From positions 1 through 64,000 of the forward strand of contig JACKDE010000002.1 of the NCBI GenBank assembly GCA_020633675.1: a stretch of 64,000 nucleotides of DNA, in the 5' to 3' direction. How positions within the stretch are numbered: the first letter of the stretch is position 1; every line of letters starts with the position of its first letter. A program made the translations under genes and the position numbers. The notes under the pieces were generated by a model. That model saw only the letters and a program-made list of their open reading frames with translations, did not search any database and was not told the DNA's origin. The DNA is from Deferribacteres bacterium (lineage in GTDB: Bacteria > Zhuqueibacterota > Zhuqueibacteria > Zhuqueibacterales > Geothermadaptataceae). Below, piece by piece: positions 45,322-54,876 of this stretch.

Positions 45322-46758
45322 CTAAAATTGCGGCCAGGGCGGAACGGCAAGGCGCGCCATCCGTCCCGGCCGAATGACGCTCATCTGAATCGGAGAAATG
45401 TGCAGACTGTCCAAAAGCGCGTGGTTGATGGATATGTCTGCATTCTGCCGCAAAGTACGCACGGTATCCGGGAACGTGTCGCGTGCAGCCGCACCAGGCA
45501 GAATTCCCGTTGAGGCCATAAAGTGCTGTGTTAAAAAATAGTCTCGCCACATCTGCACTTCGTTATGAACCGCCGGCAAGTCGCCAAATCCTTTTTGCAG
45601 AGCGATCTCACCTAAAATTTCATTTTCCACCACAAATTTGATATCCGCGAGTATCTGCGCACGCCGTTCGTCTGGCGGCTTGGCGGTCAGATCGACGCCA
45701 CGCGCCCACAGTTTGAGCAGAATTTCTTCCAGAGTAAATAATCCACCGCTAAAAACCACCAGCGGCTGCTGCAGTGCCGTCTCATATTTTTTCTTGAAAT
45801 GGTCGTTCGGTATTTTGGTGTCTGGCGTGGTTTGTTGCGGCGTGGCCTGGTCAAATTCGGACTCATTGGCCGCAAGCCGGTCGAGAACAATACGCAAGAT
45901 ATTATTTTTGACGGTCACATTTTTTTCATTGAGCATTTGGCCAACATACCTGTTGGCCGCAGCATTGTATTTGCGCACGGACAAGACCTTTTCGACAGTA
46001 CTGTACTTTTGCAAAATTTCATATTCTGTTAATCGTGGCTTGAAATGCTCTTCTATTTTTTGAAGGACAGCGAAACCCTGCGAGAAAGCGACGATTGAGG
46101 AGTGCTCTCCAGTCTGCATGGCAAAAAGCACCTGCTCGAGGGCAGGCTCCATTTGCCCCCAAGAAACGGTTTCGGTGTAAAGCGCCGGATCAACAGGCTG
46201 GCTATAAAGCGAGTCAATGGCGCTGCGAAATGGCAGACCTTGTTCTAAGAGCGAATGGAATTGCTGCACAAATGCGCGGCTGGTTGATTTGAACACGGCA
46301 ACTTGAATCAAGCGGTTGGATTTTTGGACCGCAGCCCGCACCTCATTTGAATCTACTGAAGCTTCTTTTTGCAATTCATCTTCGAGCATCGCCCGAATTG
46401 CAGCCTCGAGTTGGATGGCGCGGAGTTGCTCCCGGTAAACGAGCGATGTGTCGAGTTTGGCGCTTCTTGCAGCTTGTGCCATCAGCTTTTCGCCGATGAG
46501 TCGCTCCAGCAAGGCAGCATTGCCAGACTTCCCTTCAAAAACCACCGGTCGCGGAGCAGGAGACAGCTCTGCACGTTGAAAGAAGGCATCCTTGCTGATT
46601 TTGTCCATACCGACCGTAGCAATGACCTCGTTTTGAGGCGATGTTTGATGTTGGCATGCTGCCAAACTGAACAAAGCAGCTAAAAGGAAAAGTGAACTGG
46701 ATAGATGGATGCATGAAGTTTTGCGAAATAAAAGCAAAAAAAATGACATGTGATACAT
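45322..46758 (-). CDS. SurA/parvulin-like chaperone lipoprotein
   Basis: This 478-residue lipoprotein has a hydrophobic signal and lipobox SLAAC (Cys35). A SurA_N-like region follows (EVIATVGMDKISKDAFFQRAE ... RLIGEKLMAQAARSAKLD). Parvulin domains are not clear: the segment TSVSWGQM-type ... GEHSSIVAFSQGFAVLQKIEE at ~225-260 is a degenerate PpiC-like match. The ATG at 46758 is preferred for AAGGA upstream; ATGs at 46779 and 46749 remain possible. It diverges from the TonB receptor gene, so it may help fold the outer-membrane proteins of that cluster. Confidence 0.78.
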   Translation of the reverse strand: MYHMSFFLLLFRKTSCIHLSSSLFLLAALFSLAACQHQTSPQNEVIATVGMDKISKDAFFQRAELSPAPRPVVFEGKSGNAALLERLIGEKLMAQAARSAKLDTSLVYREQLRAIQLEAAIRAMLEDELQKEASVDSNEVRAAVQKSNRLIQVAVFKSTSRAFVQQFHSLLEQGLPFRSAIDSLYSQPVDPALYTETVSWGQMEPALEQVLFAMQTGEHSSIVAFSQGFAVLQKIEEHFKPRLTEYEILQKYSTVEKVLSVRKYNAAANRYVGQMLNEKNVTVKNNILRIVLDRLAANESEFDQATPQQTTPDTKIPNDHFKKKYETALQQPLVVFSGGLFTLEEILLKLWARGVDLTAKPPDERRAQILADIKFVVENEILGEIALQKGFGDLPAVHNEVQMWRDYFLTQHFMASTGILPGAAARDTFPDTVRTLRQNADISINHALLDSLHISPIQMSVIRPGRMARLAVPPWPQF

Positions 46759-46772
46759 TAAGACAATTTTCC

Positions 46773-46799
46773 TTGACATTCCAGCTTTAAAAGTATACC
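46773..46799 (+). promoter_or_regulatory. Candidate promoter for the TonB-receptor cluster
   Basis: TTGACA (46773-46778, perfect -35) and TATACC (46794-46799) are 15 bp apart, a short spacer. A start point near 46806 would place the palindrome at 46809-46824 immediately downstream, a classical repressor position. This is a weak prediction. Confidence 0.4.
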
Positions 46800-46808
46800 A
46801 TCCGGCAT

Positions 46809-46824
46809 AGTTGTCTATACAACT
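46809..46824. promoter_or_regulatory. Candidate GntR/HutC-family operator palindrome
   Basis: AGTTGTCTATACAACT is a 16-bp palindrome symmetrical at 14 positions. Operators of HutC/UTRA-type GntR repressors often contain GT-N-TA-N-AC cores such as TTGTATATACAA. It lies in the divergent region of the SurA-like and TonB-receptor genes. A UTRA-type GntR regulator is encoded in the same cluster at 54001-54810. Confidence 0.55.
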
Positions 46825-46957
46825 GGCCAAATTTGTCGTTTTCTCAGATTGCATGCAAGCGTTTATATCGTTGCTGCCGATACCATGTCTATTGTGAAAA
46901 AGAGCATGGCACACATCGCGACAGCAGGTTTTGTATCAAAAAAGCAAGCACGCTACT

Positions 46958-49663
46958 ATGAAACGATCCTTTCTTCTTTCGTTCATCCTGCTTCTTCCTG
47001 CCATTTCATTTGCCGGGACTACTGGAAAAATCCAGGGTCGCATCATCGAAAAAGATACAAACGAGCCCGTTATTGGCGCGAACGTTATCCTGCTTGGCAC
47101 CACACGCGGCGCTGCAACGGATGCGGATGGCATGTTTTTTATTCTAAATGTCAAGCCTGGGGTATATGAAATACAGGCATCCGCCATTGGCTACACCAAG
47201 GTCAAAATGACAAACATCCGCGTCCAAACCGACCGCACCACCAAGGTTGATTTTGAACTTGAGGCTACCATTATTGAAGGCAGCGAGGTCGTCGTTGTTG
47301 CCGCACGCCCGATTTTAGAAAAAGATCGTACCAACACAGCAGCCTATGTGAATGCTGAACAGATAGAAAAGTTGCCGGTGCAGGAAGTGCAGGATGTGCT
47401 GCGGCTGCAAACCGGTGTGGTGCTCGATGCGGCAGGAAGACTGCACTTGCGCGGTGGCCGCAGCGGCGAGGTCGCCTATTTGATCGACGGCATTCCAGTA
47501 ACAGACCAATTTGGCGGCGGCAGCACCATCGAAATTGAGAATGGCTGGATTCAGGAATTGCAAGTCATCAGCGGTACCTTTAACGCCGAATATGGCCAGG
47601 CCCAGTCTGGTGTGATCAATGTCGTGACAAAAGAGGGCAGTCCGAAATATCAAACCCGCGCCAGTGTGTACACGGCCAGCTATTTGAGCGGACGCGACAA
47701 TGTGTTTCTAAATATCGACGATTACCGGCTTGCGGAAAAAAATGCCGAGTTGAATTTTTCCGGCCCGCTTAAATTTCTCCCCGAAGGCGCATTTTATCTG
47801 AACGGCCGCTTTAATACCACCGATGGCTGGCTCTTTGGTCAACGGCTAACCCGCATCGAAGACACCGTGCCAATTCAAAGCTATGTGCACGTGGCACAAC
47901 AGCAGCAAAGCGATGAACAGCGGCTTGTCGGGATTCGCATCCCGGATTCGCTGCAAACCGGCGACGGCGCTTTCGTGCCGATGAATCCGCGCGACAAAAT
48001 TGCTCTGCACGGGAACCTGACCTTCCGCCCACATCGCAATGTCAAAGTTGGCTACTCGCTTTTTTATGACGATCAGGAGTGGAAAAATTACAGCGATGCA
48101 CGCCGGTACTCCCCGGATGGCCAAACCACCGTTCAGAAGCGCGGCTACAATAACTTGCTAACGCTGACCCATACGGTATCTTCCAGAACCTACTATCGCA
48201 TCGGTTTTTCGCTGCACGCCAAAACCCAGGAGAGCTTTCTGTTTGAGGACGGACTCGATCCACGCTATCAAGGCGTCGCATACAGCACAGATGGTTTTAT
48301 TTTTGGCGGCACCAGCAACGGCCGTTCGAAATATTCCCAAACGACATCTTTGGCGAAGTTTGATTTAACCAGCCAGGTTGACCGCCACAATCTGATCGGG
48401 ATTGGCGCGGAGATGAAATATCATAAAATCGAAAACAGTTCCTTTACGACGGTATCGGATGGGCCTGTATATCAAGCACCAAAGTTGCGTATTCCAGCCC
48501 CCAATACTGCCGGTAACAATTATTATGAGCAAAAGCCGCTCGAATTTTCCGGATATATTCAAGATAAAGTCGAGCTCGACGAGATCATCCTCAACGCCGG
48601 GATTCGATTTGATTACTGGGATTCGCGCGGGTATGTGCCGATCGATTTGCAAGCCACGACGGACCCAACCAACGGTATTCGGCTCTCTTCAGCATTGAAG
48701 TCGGCCTCTGTCCATTCGCAATTGAGCCCTCGTTTTGGCCTGGCCTATCCGATTTCCGATCAAGGCGTGATCCACGTCTCATACGGTCACTTCTTCCAGA
48801 TTCCGCAATTTTCTTACATGTTTACCAATTCAGAATTTGAAATAGAGTTGGGCGATTTGGAAACCATCATGGGCAATGCCGACCTGAAGCCTGAAAAGAC
48901 CGTTGCCTACGAAATTGGCTTGCAACAAGCCTTAACGGATGACTGGAAATTGGAAGCAACTGTCTATTATAAGGATATTAAAAATCTGCTCGGGCAGGAG
49001 ATCATCAACACGCGCGATAAAAAAGTTTATGCCCGCTACATCAATCGCGATTACGGCAACACACGTGGATTCATCGTATCGCTGATCAAAAAATTCTCAA
49101 ATGGCTTTTCCGGCACCCTGGACTACACATATCAGTCAGCACGTGGCAATGCCTCGGATCCGAATAGCGTTTTTACCGATTTTCAGTCACGGCCACCACG
49201 GGAAAGCGAAAAACAAGTTTTGCCATTGGATTGGGATCAAACTCACACTCTCAACGCGACAGTTATCGTTGGCAAGCCCGGCGATTGGAATCTCGGCGTC
49301 ATTGGGCGTTTGCAAACCGGGCAGCCGTACACCCCATCCAATCCTGGCAGCGCCTTAACAACACAGTTTAAAAACAGTGAGCGCAAGCCGACACAATTGA
49401 TCGTGGATTTGGATCTTTCGAAGAATCTCAAGTTGAGCGGGCGGGATTTTCGTTTGTTTGTTCGTGTATACAATCTTCTCGATCGATTGAACGCGCGCAG
49501 CGTTTTTACGAGCACTGGTAATGCAAGGCAGCCTTATCGTACGCTTGCAGAAACAGAAATACTTAACCGCAATCCCAATTTTACTCTTCAGGAAATAGAC
49601 TTGCGTCCGGATTTTTATCTCGAGCCGCGCCGGGTGTTGGCAGGGCTGCGGGTCGATTTTTAG
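46958..49663 (+). CDS. TonB-dependent receptor with N-terminal carboxypeptidase-regulatory-like domain
   Basis: This 901-residue outer-membrane receptor has a signal peptide (LLLPAISFAG). A CarboxypepD_reg-like beta domain (~residues 24-105; GRIIEKDTNEPVIGANVILLGTTRG) precedes the plug (~125-235; LPVQEVQDVLRLQTGVV, LRGGRSGEVAYLIDGIPV). A large 22-strand-type barrel ends with the C-terminal Phe motif GLRVDF. SusC-like receptors of this architecture import glycans or cofactors using TonB. No SusD gene follows; a 1066-residue exported protein takes that place. The ATG at 46958 is taken for the signal peptide. Confidence 0.94.
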   Translation: MKRSFLLSFILLLPAISFAGTTGKIQGRIIEKDTNEPVIGANVILLGTTRGAATDADGMFFILNVKPGVYEIQASAIGYTKVKMTNIRVQTDRTTKVDFELEATIIEGSEVVVVAARPILEKDRTNTAAYVNAEQIEKLPVQEVQDVLRLQTGVVLDAAGRLHLRGGRSGEVAYLIDGIPVTDQFGGGSTIEIENGWIQELQVISGTFNAEYGQAQSGVINVVTKEGSPKYQTRASVYTASYLSGRDNVFLNIDDYRLAEKNAELNFSGPLKFLPEGAFYLNGRFNTTDGWLFGQRLTRIEDTVPIQSYVHVAQQQQSDEQRLVGIRIPDSLQTGDGAFVPMNPRDKIALHGNLTFRPHRNVKVGYSLFYDDQEWKNYSDARRYSPDGQTTVQKRGYNNLLTLTHTVSSRTYYRIGFSLHAKTQESFLFEDGLDPRYQGVAYSTDGFIFGGTSNGRSKYSQTTSLAKFDLTSQVDRHNLIGIGAEMKYHKIENSSFTTVSDGPVYQAPKLRIPAPNTAGNNYYEQKPLEFSGYIQDKVELDEIILNAGIRFDYWDSRGYVPIDLQATTDPTNGIRLSSALKSASVHSQLSPRFGLAYPISDQGVIHVSYGHFFQIPQFSYMFTNSEFEIELGDLETIMGNADLKPEKTVAYEIGLQQALTDDWKLEATVYYKDIKNLLGQEIINTRDKKVYARYINRDYGNTRGFIVSLIKKFSNGFSGTLDYTYQSARGNASDPNSVFTDFQSRPPRESEKQVLPLDWDQTHTLNATVIVGKPGDWNLGVIGRLQTGQPYTPSNPGSALTTQFKNSERKPTQLIVDLDLSKNLKLSGRDFRLFVRVYNLLDRLNARSVFTSTGNARQPYRTLAETEILNRNPNFTLQEIDLRPDFYLEPRRVLAGLRVDF

Positions 49664-49671
49664 CGAAACGA

Positions 49672-52600
49672 ATGAGCACTTTGAAAAAACAAATAGTCAT
49701 CAACTCAACAAATTTTCAAATGAAGCGAATGCTATTGATCCGAACAGGCTTGCGGGGCGCATTGATCCTCGCATTTGCGATGTCATTCTTGCCGCTTTCC
49801 GCCCAGGAAAAACCTGTCGATTTGAAAAAAATCAAAGGCCGTGATCAACGCCGTACCGGCATTCACGATGGCAATTTGGTTTTTACGCGCTATTCAAATT
49901 TTGGCAATCTCGGCTCGCGCTTCGAGCCCCCGAAAATGGAATGGCCCAAGGGCTCCGGGCAGTGGTACGGCTTCGAATTTATTATGATGGCGGGAGCGGA
50001 AGTCGTCGATCTTAATGGCAATTTTTACCATATCGTTTCTGAAAATTACACCAATCCAGGCTCGTTCGATATCAGTCCGGATGGTACACACACTTACGGT
50101 TGGGAGCCATTGGAAAATTATTTTAATGCAGGCCCGGCCAATTTCGATAATTTTCCGGCAATGAGCCATCGTTCCGAAACCTGGCCGCTAACCTGGCCAG
50201 TCGATTATCCCGGCGTTCCGGGCAGCCGCGACGGCTTGTGGAATGGCGAGTTCGGTGCATTCGTGCGCGCCGATCAGGAAAGCTATTATGTGATGGATGA
50301 TCGCAACAACGATGAATTCGATTATTTTCCATTCATCGGCAGCAGTACGGATTCGGCCGATTTTCCGGCCGGGCGTCGCGGGTTGGGCCTGGAGGTGGCG
50401 GTGCGCGGCTATCAATGGGTCAATGTCGAAGCCGAGGATATTTTAATCGTCCGCTACGATATCAAAAATATCAGCGATAAAAATCTCGACAAAATGGTAT
50501 TCGGCATGTACGTCGATCCGGCAGTCGGCGGTGAAGGCGATTCGGTTGACGATTTCGCCGACTTTCGAAAAGATGACGATATTGTGTATATGTGGGATCT
50601 CGATGGCATCGATAATCAGGGCCGCCCCGGTGTAGGCTACTTTGGCTTTGCGTTTCTCGAAAGCCCGGGGGATCCGCTCGATGGCGATGATAATGATGAA
50701 GATGGCCTGGTCGATGAACGCCAGGACAATGAGCGCGGTGAGTTGATTTTTGGGCCGATCGGCAATTTTGGCGAGCCCAAGCTGCACTGGGAAGGCGATG
50801 AAGATGGCGATTGGCTCACTTATTTTGATGCCAACGAAAACGGTCAATGGGATGCGGGTGAAGAAATTAACGACGACAAAGGATCAGATGGCGTTGGGCC
50901 GGATGACGAAGATTATCGCGGTCCCGATGGCGATGGCACAGAAGGCAATGGCATGCCGGATTTTGGCGAGCCCAATTTTGGCAAAACCGACAATGATGAG
51001 TCTGACCAAATCGGGTTGACGAGCTATGTGTTGCGTCCGGCGGGCAATGTCAGCGATGATGAGCGCACGTGGTCAGAAATGCTGCCGGGCGTTTTCGGTG
51101 GCAGTGTACCCAGTAATTTAGCTTTTATTTATGGGTCGGGCTATTTTTCGCTACCGCAGGAAGAGACGCGCAAGTTTGCCATTGCTTGCCTTTTTGGGCG
51201 CGATTTTGACGATATTTTGCGCAACAAGCGTACGATGCAGCGCATTTACGATGCCGATTATTCGTTTACGAAACCGCCGCGCAAGCCAACACTTACGGCT
51301 GTGGCGGGCGACCAGCAGGTGGTGCTGATGTGGGATGATCGTGCCGAACGCTCCCGCGATCCCATTTACGGCCGTGATTTCGAAGGCTACCTGATTTACC
51401 GCTCGACCGACCCATCTTTTAATTCAATTAAAGAAATCACCGATTCTTTCGGCAATCCGATTTTGTGGAAACCGATCGCACAATTTGACCTGGACAACGG
51501 TCTGCAAGGCCCGCACCCTGTACCGATCGGTCAGACCGGCACGGCTTTCAATTCCGGAAACGATACCGGATTGCGGCATTTTTATGTAGATCGTGGCCTG
51601 GAAAACGGCCGCACCTACTACTATGCTGTCGTTTCCTATGATGCTGGCTACGATGTCGATTTTTTCAGCCGCGGTATATCGACTATCGACAAGCTTACAC
51701 CGGTGGCGCCTTCCGAATGCTCAAAAATCATTCAGACCGACTTGGTCGGCAATGTCACATTTATCGATGAAAACTGTGCTGTCATGGTGCCGAATGCGCC
51801 GAGTGCTGGTTTTGTGGCGGGAGGCATCGAAGGTGAAGTGGAGAAAATCGGGCCTGCAACCGGCACGCTGGATATCGAAGTGTTGCTTCCGGATAGCGTG
51901 GAAGATGGCCAAACGTATCGTGTTTCCTTTACAGACACAACCGAGGCGCGTCTGACCTCTGGCCTTATTATCGAAAATACCACCAGTGGCGAGATTTTGT
52001 ACCGGCAAAATCCCATCGATAGTCTGGTTTTGTCGCTTCGAATGATCGATGGAATGCTGTTTAATATTAACAATGTGCCTGTTGCTACACCACAAATCCA
52101 TGGCTGGACAGATGGCAATAGCAATCTCGCTGCTACCGTCGACCTCGAAGTATCCGGCCGAACGGTTGCGCTACCGGAAGATATTGAGATCCGTGTCAAA
52201 GATGGCGTGGTAGATACTTCTTTCACAGGTTTTCCATTTGTAACCGGCACGCCGGTCAATTTCGAGATTTGGGGCCTGACAACAGGTCAGCGCTACAAGT
52301 TTGTTTTGGAAGAAACCGATAATCCTGACGGGGTCTTGAGTCCAGGTGATATGGTGACCATGGCGTTCAATATCCAGGGATTTCGTTTTAATCTCGGCTG
52401 GAAGTTTAGCTTTTCAGCGCCCGCAGGCGAAGACTATCGTCCACCGCAGCCCGGCGATGTGTATCGTTTGCTGGTGAGCAAACCATTTTCATCGGCTGAT
52501 GAATATATCTTTCAGACTCGCGGCTCTCGTGTTGAAGAACAACTCGCGAAAACAGAACTCGATGACATTTATGTTGTGCCGGACCCCTATGTCGTCAATG

Positions 52601-52872
52601 CTTCCTGGGAAAAGCCATTGTTCTTTTCATCAGGGCGGGGTGAGCGCCGCATCGACTTTGTCAATTTGCCGGCGCGCTGTACAATACGCATTTATACCGT
52701 TGCCGGTAAACATGTGCAAATACTTGAGCATGATTCACCGATCGATAAGGGCGCAAAAAGCTGGGACCTGGTCTCGAAAGATGGCTTGACCGTCTCCTTT
52801 GGCGTTTACATTTTTCATGTTGACGCGCCGGGCATCGGTGAAAAAATCGGGAAGTTCACGCTCATTAAATAG
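49672..52872 (+). CDS. Large exported Asp-rich protein with FN3-like and C-terminal FlgD/sorting-type domain
   Basis: This 1066-residue protein starts 8 bp after the receptor gene. A signal peptide begins at either Met1 or Met17 (MKRMLLIRTG...FLPLSAQ). Residues ~330-455 are extremely Asp/Glu/Gly-rich (for example DGDDNDEDGLVDE), like calcium-binding repeats. Residues ~545-685 look like fibronectin type III (PRKPTLTAVAGDQQVVLMWDD...RTYYYAVVSYDAG). The C-terminus (IRIYTVAGKHVQILEHDSP ... GKFTLIK) resembles FlgD/type IX sorting domains. The protein likely sits on or beyond the outer membrane, coupled to the receptor. Function is unknown. Confidence 0.82.
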   Translation: MSTLKKQIVINSTNFQMKRMLLIRTGLRGALILAFAMSFLPLSAQEKPVDLKKIKGRDQRRTGIHDGNLVFTRYSNFGNLGSRFEPPKMEWPKGSGQWYGFEFIMMAGAEVVDLNGNFYHIVSENYTNPGSFDISPDGTHTYGWEPLENYFNAGPANFDNFPAMSHRSETWPLTWPVDYPGVPGSRDGLWNGEFGAFVRADQESYYVMDDRNNDEFDYFPFIGSSTDSADFPAGRRGLGLEVAVRGYQWVNVEAEDILIVRYDIKNISDKNLDKMVFGMYVDPAVGGEGDSVDDFADFRKDDDIVYMWDLDGIDNQGRPGVGYFGFAFLESPGDPLDGDDNDEDGLVDERQDNERGELIFGPIGNFGEPKLHWEGDEDGDWLTYFDANENGQWDAGEEINDDKGSDGVGPDDEDYRGPDGDGTEGNGMPDFGEPNFGKTDNDESDQIGLTSYVLRPAGNVSDDERTWSEMLPGVFGGSVPSNLAFIYGSGYFSLPQEETRKFAIACLFGRDFDDILRNKRTMQRIYDADYSFTKPPRKPTLTAVAGDQQVVLMWDDRAERSRDPIYGRDFEGYLIYRSTDPSFNSIKEITDSFGNPILWKPIAQFDLDNGLQGPHPVPIGQTGTAFNSGNDTGLRHFYVDRGLENGRTYYYAVVSYDAGYDVDFFSRGISTIDKLTPVAPSECSKIIQTDLVGNVTFIDENCAVMVPNAPSAGFVAGGIEGEVEKIGPATGTLDIEVLLPDSVEDGQTYRVSFTDTTEARLTSGLIIENTTSGEILYRQNPIDSLVLSLRMIDGMLFNINNVPVATPQIHGWTDGNSNLAATVDLEVSGRTVALPEDIEIRVKDGVVDTSFTGFPFVTGTPVNFEIWGLTTGQRYKFVLEETDNPDGVLSPGDMVTMAFNIQGFRFNLGWKFSFSAPAGEDYRPPQPGDVYRLLVSKPFSSADEYIFQTRGSRVEEQLAKTELDDIYVVPDPYVVNASWEKPLFFSSGRGERRIDFVNLPARCTIRIYTVAGKHVQILEHDSPIDKGAKSWDLVSKDGLTVSFGVYIFHVDAPGIGEKIGKFTLIK

Positions 52873-52875
52873 AAA

Positions 52876-53943
52876 ATGCCTATGAAAAGCTTTCTGTACG
52901 GATTGCGCGTTTGTTTGGGGATAATCCTGGTGCCAATTATTTTGCTGGCTCAGGAAGAAGCCGATTTGTTGCCGACAAATTTTGCCACAGATATCACCAA
53001 TTCCGGTACCAACGCAGCATCTTTCCTCACGATTGGCGTCGGTGCCCGCGCACAGGCGATGGGTAACGCTTCGATTGCCATCAACGCGGATGCCTCGGCG
53101 CTCTACTGGAATCCCGGGGCCGTGGCAAGTTTGAACGGATTTAGCCTGGTGGTCGATCATACCGAATGGCTGGCGGACACAAAGCTCGACTTTATCGGAA
53201 TGGTTTTTCCGATCCCGCGTGTTGGTGCTTTTGGTGTCAGCGTCCTGTCGCTGCAAAGCATTTCAGATCAGCCGGTGCGCACCATTTTGCAGCCCGATGG
53301 CACCGGTGAGACTTACAGTGCAGGCAATCTTTCTTTGGCCGCCACACTGTCGTTGTCGCTCACCGACCGCTTTGCGATTGGCGTGACTGGCAAATACATC
53401 AATGAAAGTTTGTGGAATGAAACAGCGGCAACCTTTGCTGCAGATATTGGTGTGGTTTACCAAACGCGCTTGCCGGGCTTGCGTCTGGCGGCAACGATTT
53501 CCAATTTTGGTGGGGATATGAAGCTCAGCGGCCGTGACTTGGTGCGGCCTTACGATGATGATCCCGGCAATTACAGTAACGACCGCCTGAATGTCGCACT
53601 CAAAACCGATGCGTTTCCATTGCCATTATATTTTCGATTCGGTTTTGGCTATACGCTGCTCAATACCGGGATGAATCAATTTCTTGTCACAGCCGACTTG
53701 TTGCATCCATCGGACAGCAATGAAGCCATCAATTTCGGCGCAGAATATATTGCCTTTAAAACACTTTCATTGCGGGGTGGTTATCGTTCCATCTTTGAGA
53801 AAGATCGTTTGGGTGGCATGACATTTGGCGTCGGACTTTCAAGGCCGCTCATTGGCGGTTTGAATTTGGGTTTTGATTATAGTTATGCAGATTGGGGGAT
53901 ACTGGAAAACACACAACGCATCTCAATTTCGTTGAGCTATTGA
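52876..53943 (+). CDS. PorV/PorQ-like outer-membrane beta-barrel protein
   Basis: This 355-residue protein has a signal peptide, then GTNAASFLTIGVGARAQAMGNASIAINADASALYWNPGAV, the hallmark of PorV/PorQ (UPF0164) proteins. A FadL-like ~14-strand barrel ends in the aromatic C-terminal ISISLSY. In Bacteroidota PorV shuttles type IX cargo to the attachment complex. It starts 3 bp after the preceding stop, so the receptor, 1066-residue protein and this barrel form an operon. Whether a type IX machine exists here is not shown. Confidence 0.9.
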   Translation: MPMKSFLYGLRVCLGIILVPIILLAQEEADLLPTNFATDITNSGTNAASFLTIGVGARAQAMGNASIAINADASALYWNPGAVASLNGFSLVVDHTEWLADTKLDFIGMVFPIPRVGAFGVSVLSLQSISDQPVRTILQPDGTGETYSAGNLSLAATLSLSLTDRFAIGVTGKYINESLWNETAATFAADIGVVYQTRLPGLRLAATISNFGGDMKLSGRDLVRPYDDDPGNYSNDRLNVALKTDAFPLPLYFRFGFGYTLLNTGMNQFLVTADLLHPSDSNEAINFGAEYIAFKTLSLRGGYRSIFEKDRLGGMTFGVGLSRPLIGGLNLGFDYSYADWGILENTQRISISLSY

Positions 53944-54000
53944 TCGCTGATTCCAAATAGCTTTCGAGCCCAGCGATCTAATTGAAAGGCCTTTCCATCT

Positions 54001-54810
54001 ATGCAATCCGATTATGCTCATCTCATCCCCATGTATTACACCATTGCTGAGGATATTCGCCGCGATATCCGGGAAGGCAAGTACAAGGATGGCGACCAGG
54101 TGCCGAGCGAGTTCGAACTGGCGAGACACTACCAGGTCAGTCGTGGCACAGTACGCCATGCGATCACCATTCTTTTTCAGGACGGTCTACTGCGCCGTAA
54201 GCAGGGAGCTGGCACATTTGTCACCAATCGCAAAATCGAGCAGAATTTCCTTAAACTGATGGGGTTCACCGAGGTGATGCACGCTCACAATCTGCAAGCC
54301 AATGCCAAATTGCTGCGTGTTGATGTGCTGCAGCCACCACAACATATTTGTGACTTGCTGCAAATTTCCTCGTCGGAAAAGGCTGTTTACATCGAGCGCG
54401 CCCGCTATGGCGGGGATGAGCCTTTGATTGTGGAGAGATCATTTTTTGTCCATCGCCTTTTTGAGCCACTGCTTGAATTTGATCTTGAAGAATCTTCAAT
54501 TTATGAACTTTTAGCCACAAAAACCAATGTGCGCCTTGGTCAAGCACGACAGAGCATCGAAGCCAGACTGTGCGGCCCGGAAGATGCCAAAATTTTAAAT
54601 GTGCCATTGGGCAGCCCGATGCTGTTGATGAAAAGGCAGATTTATGATGATGTCGGACAAGCTTTTGAGTATTCTGAAGATACCTATCGCGGTGATCGTT
54701 TGAAATTTACCATCAAAACGACGCCTTACAGCCGTGCCGAAAATTGGCAGCTCGCGACAGTCAGCGCGGCTCCACTGACGATGAATTCGGCGGACGATGC
54801 CGGACCATGA
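54001..54810 (+). CDS. GntR-family (HutC/UTRA) transcriptional regulator
   Basis: This 269-residue regulator has a winged helix at about residues 10-80 (IAEDIRRDIREGKYKDGDQVPSEFELARHYQVSRGTVRHA) and a UTRA ligand-binding domain at ~95-240. HutC-type members are usually repressors released by a sugar phosphate or related ligand. It lies within the surface-uptake cluster 57 bp after the PorV-like gene, so it likely controls it. A matching palindrome exists at 46809-46824. The effector is unknown. Confidence 0.93.
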   Translation: MQSDYAHLIPMYYTIAEDIRRDIREGKYKDGDQVPSEFELARHYQVSRGTVRHAITILFQDGLLRRKQGAGTFVTNRKIEQNFLKLMGFTEVMHAHNLQANAKLLRVDVLQPPQHICDLLQISSSEKAVYIERARYGGDEPLIVERSFFVHRLFEPLLEFDLEESSIYELLATKTNVRLGQARQSIEARLCGPEDAKILNVPLGSPMLLMKRQIYDDVGQAFEYSEDTYRGDRLKFTIKTTPYSRAENWQLATVSAAPLTMNSADDAGP

Positions 54811-54876
54811 AGATGGAATCGAATTTTATTCGAATCTAAAACCATTCACCACCCCCAATCAAGAGGAGGAAGGTCT

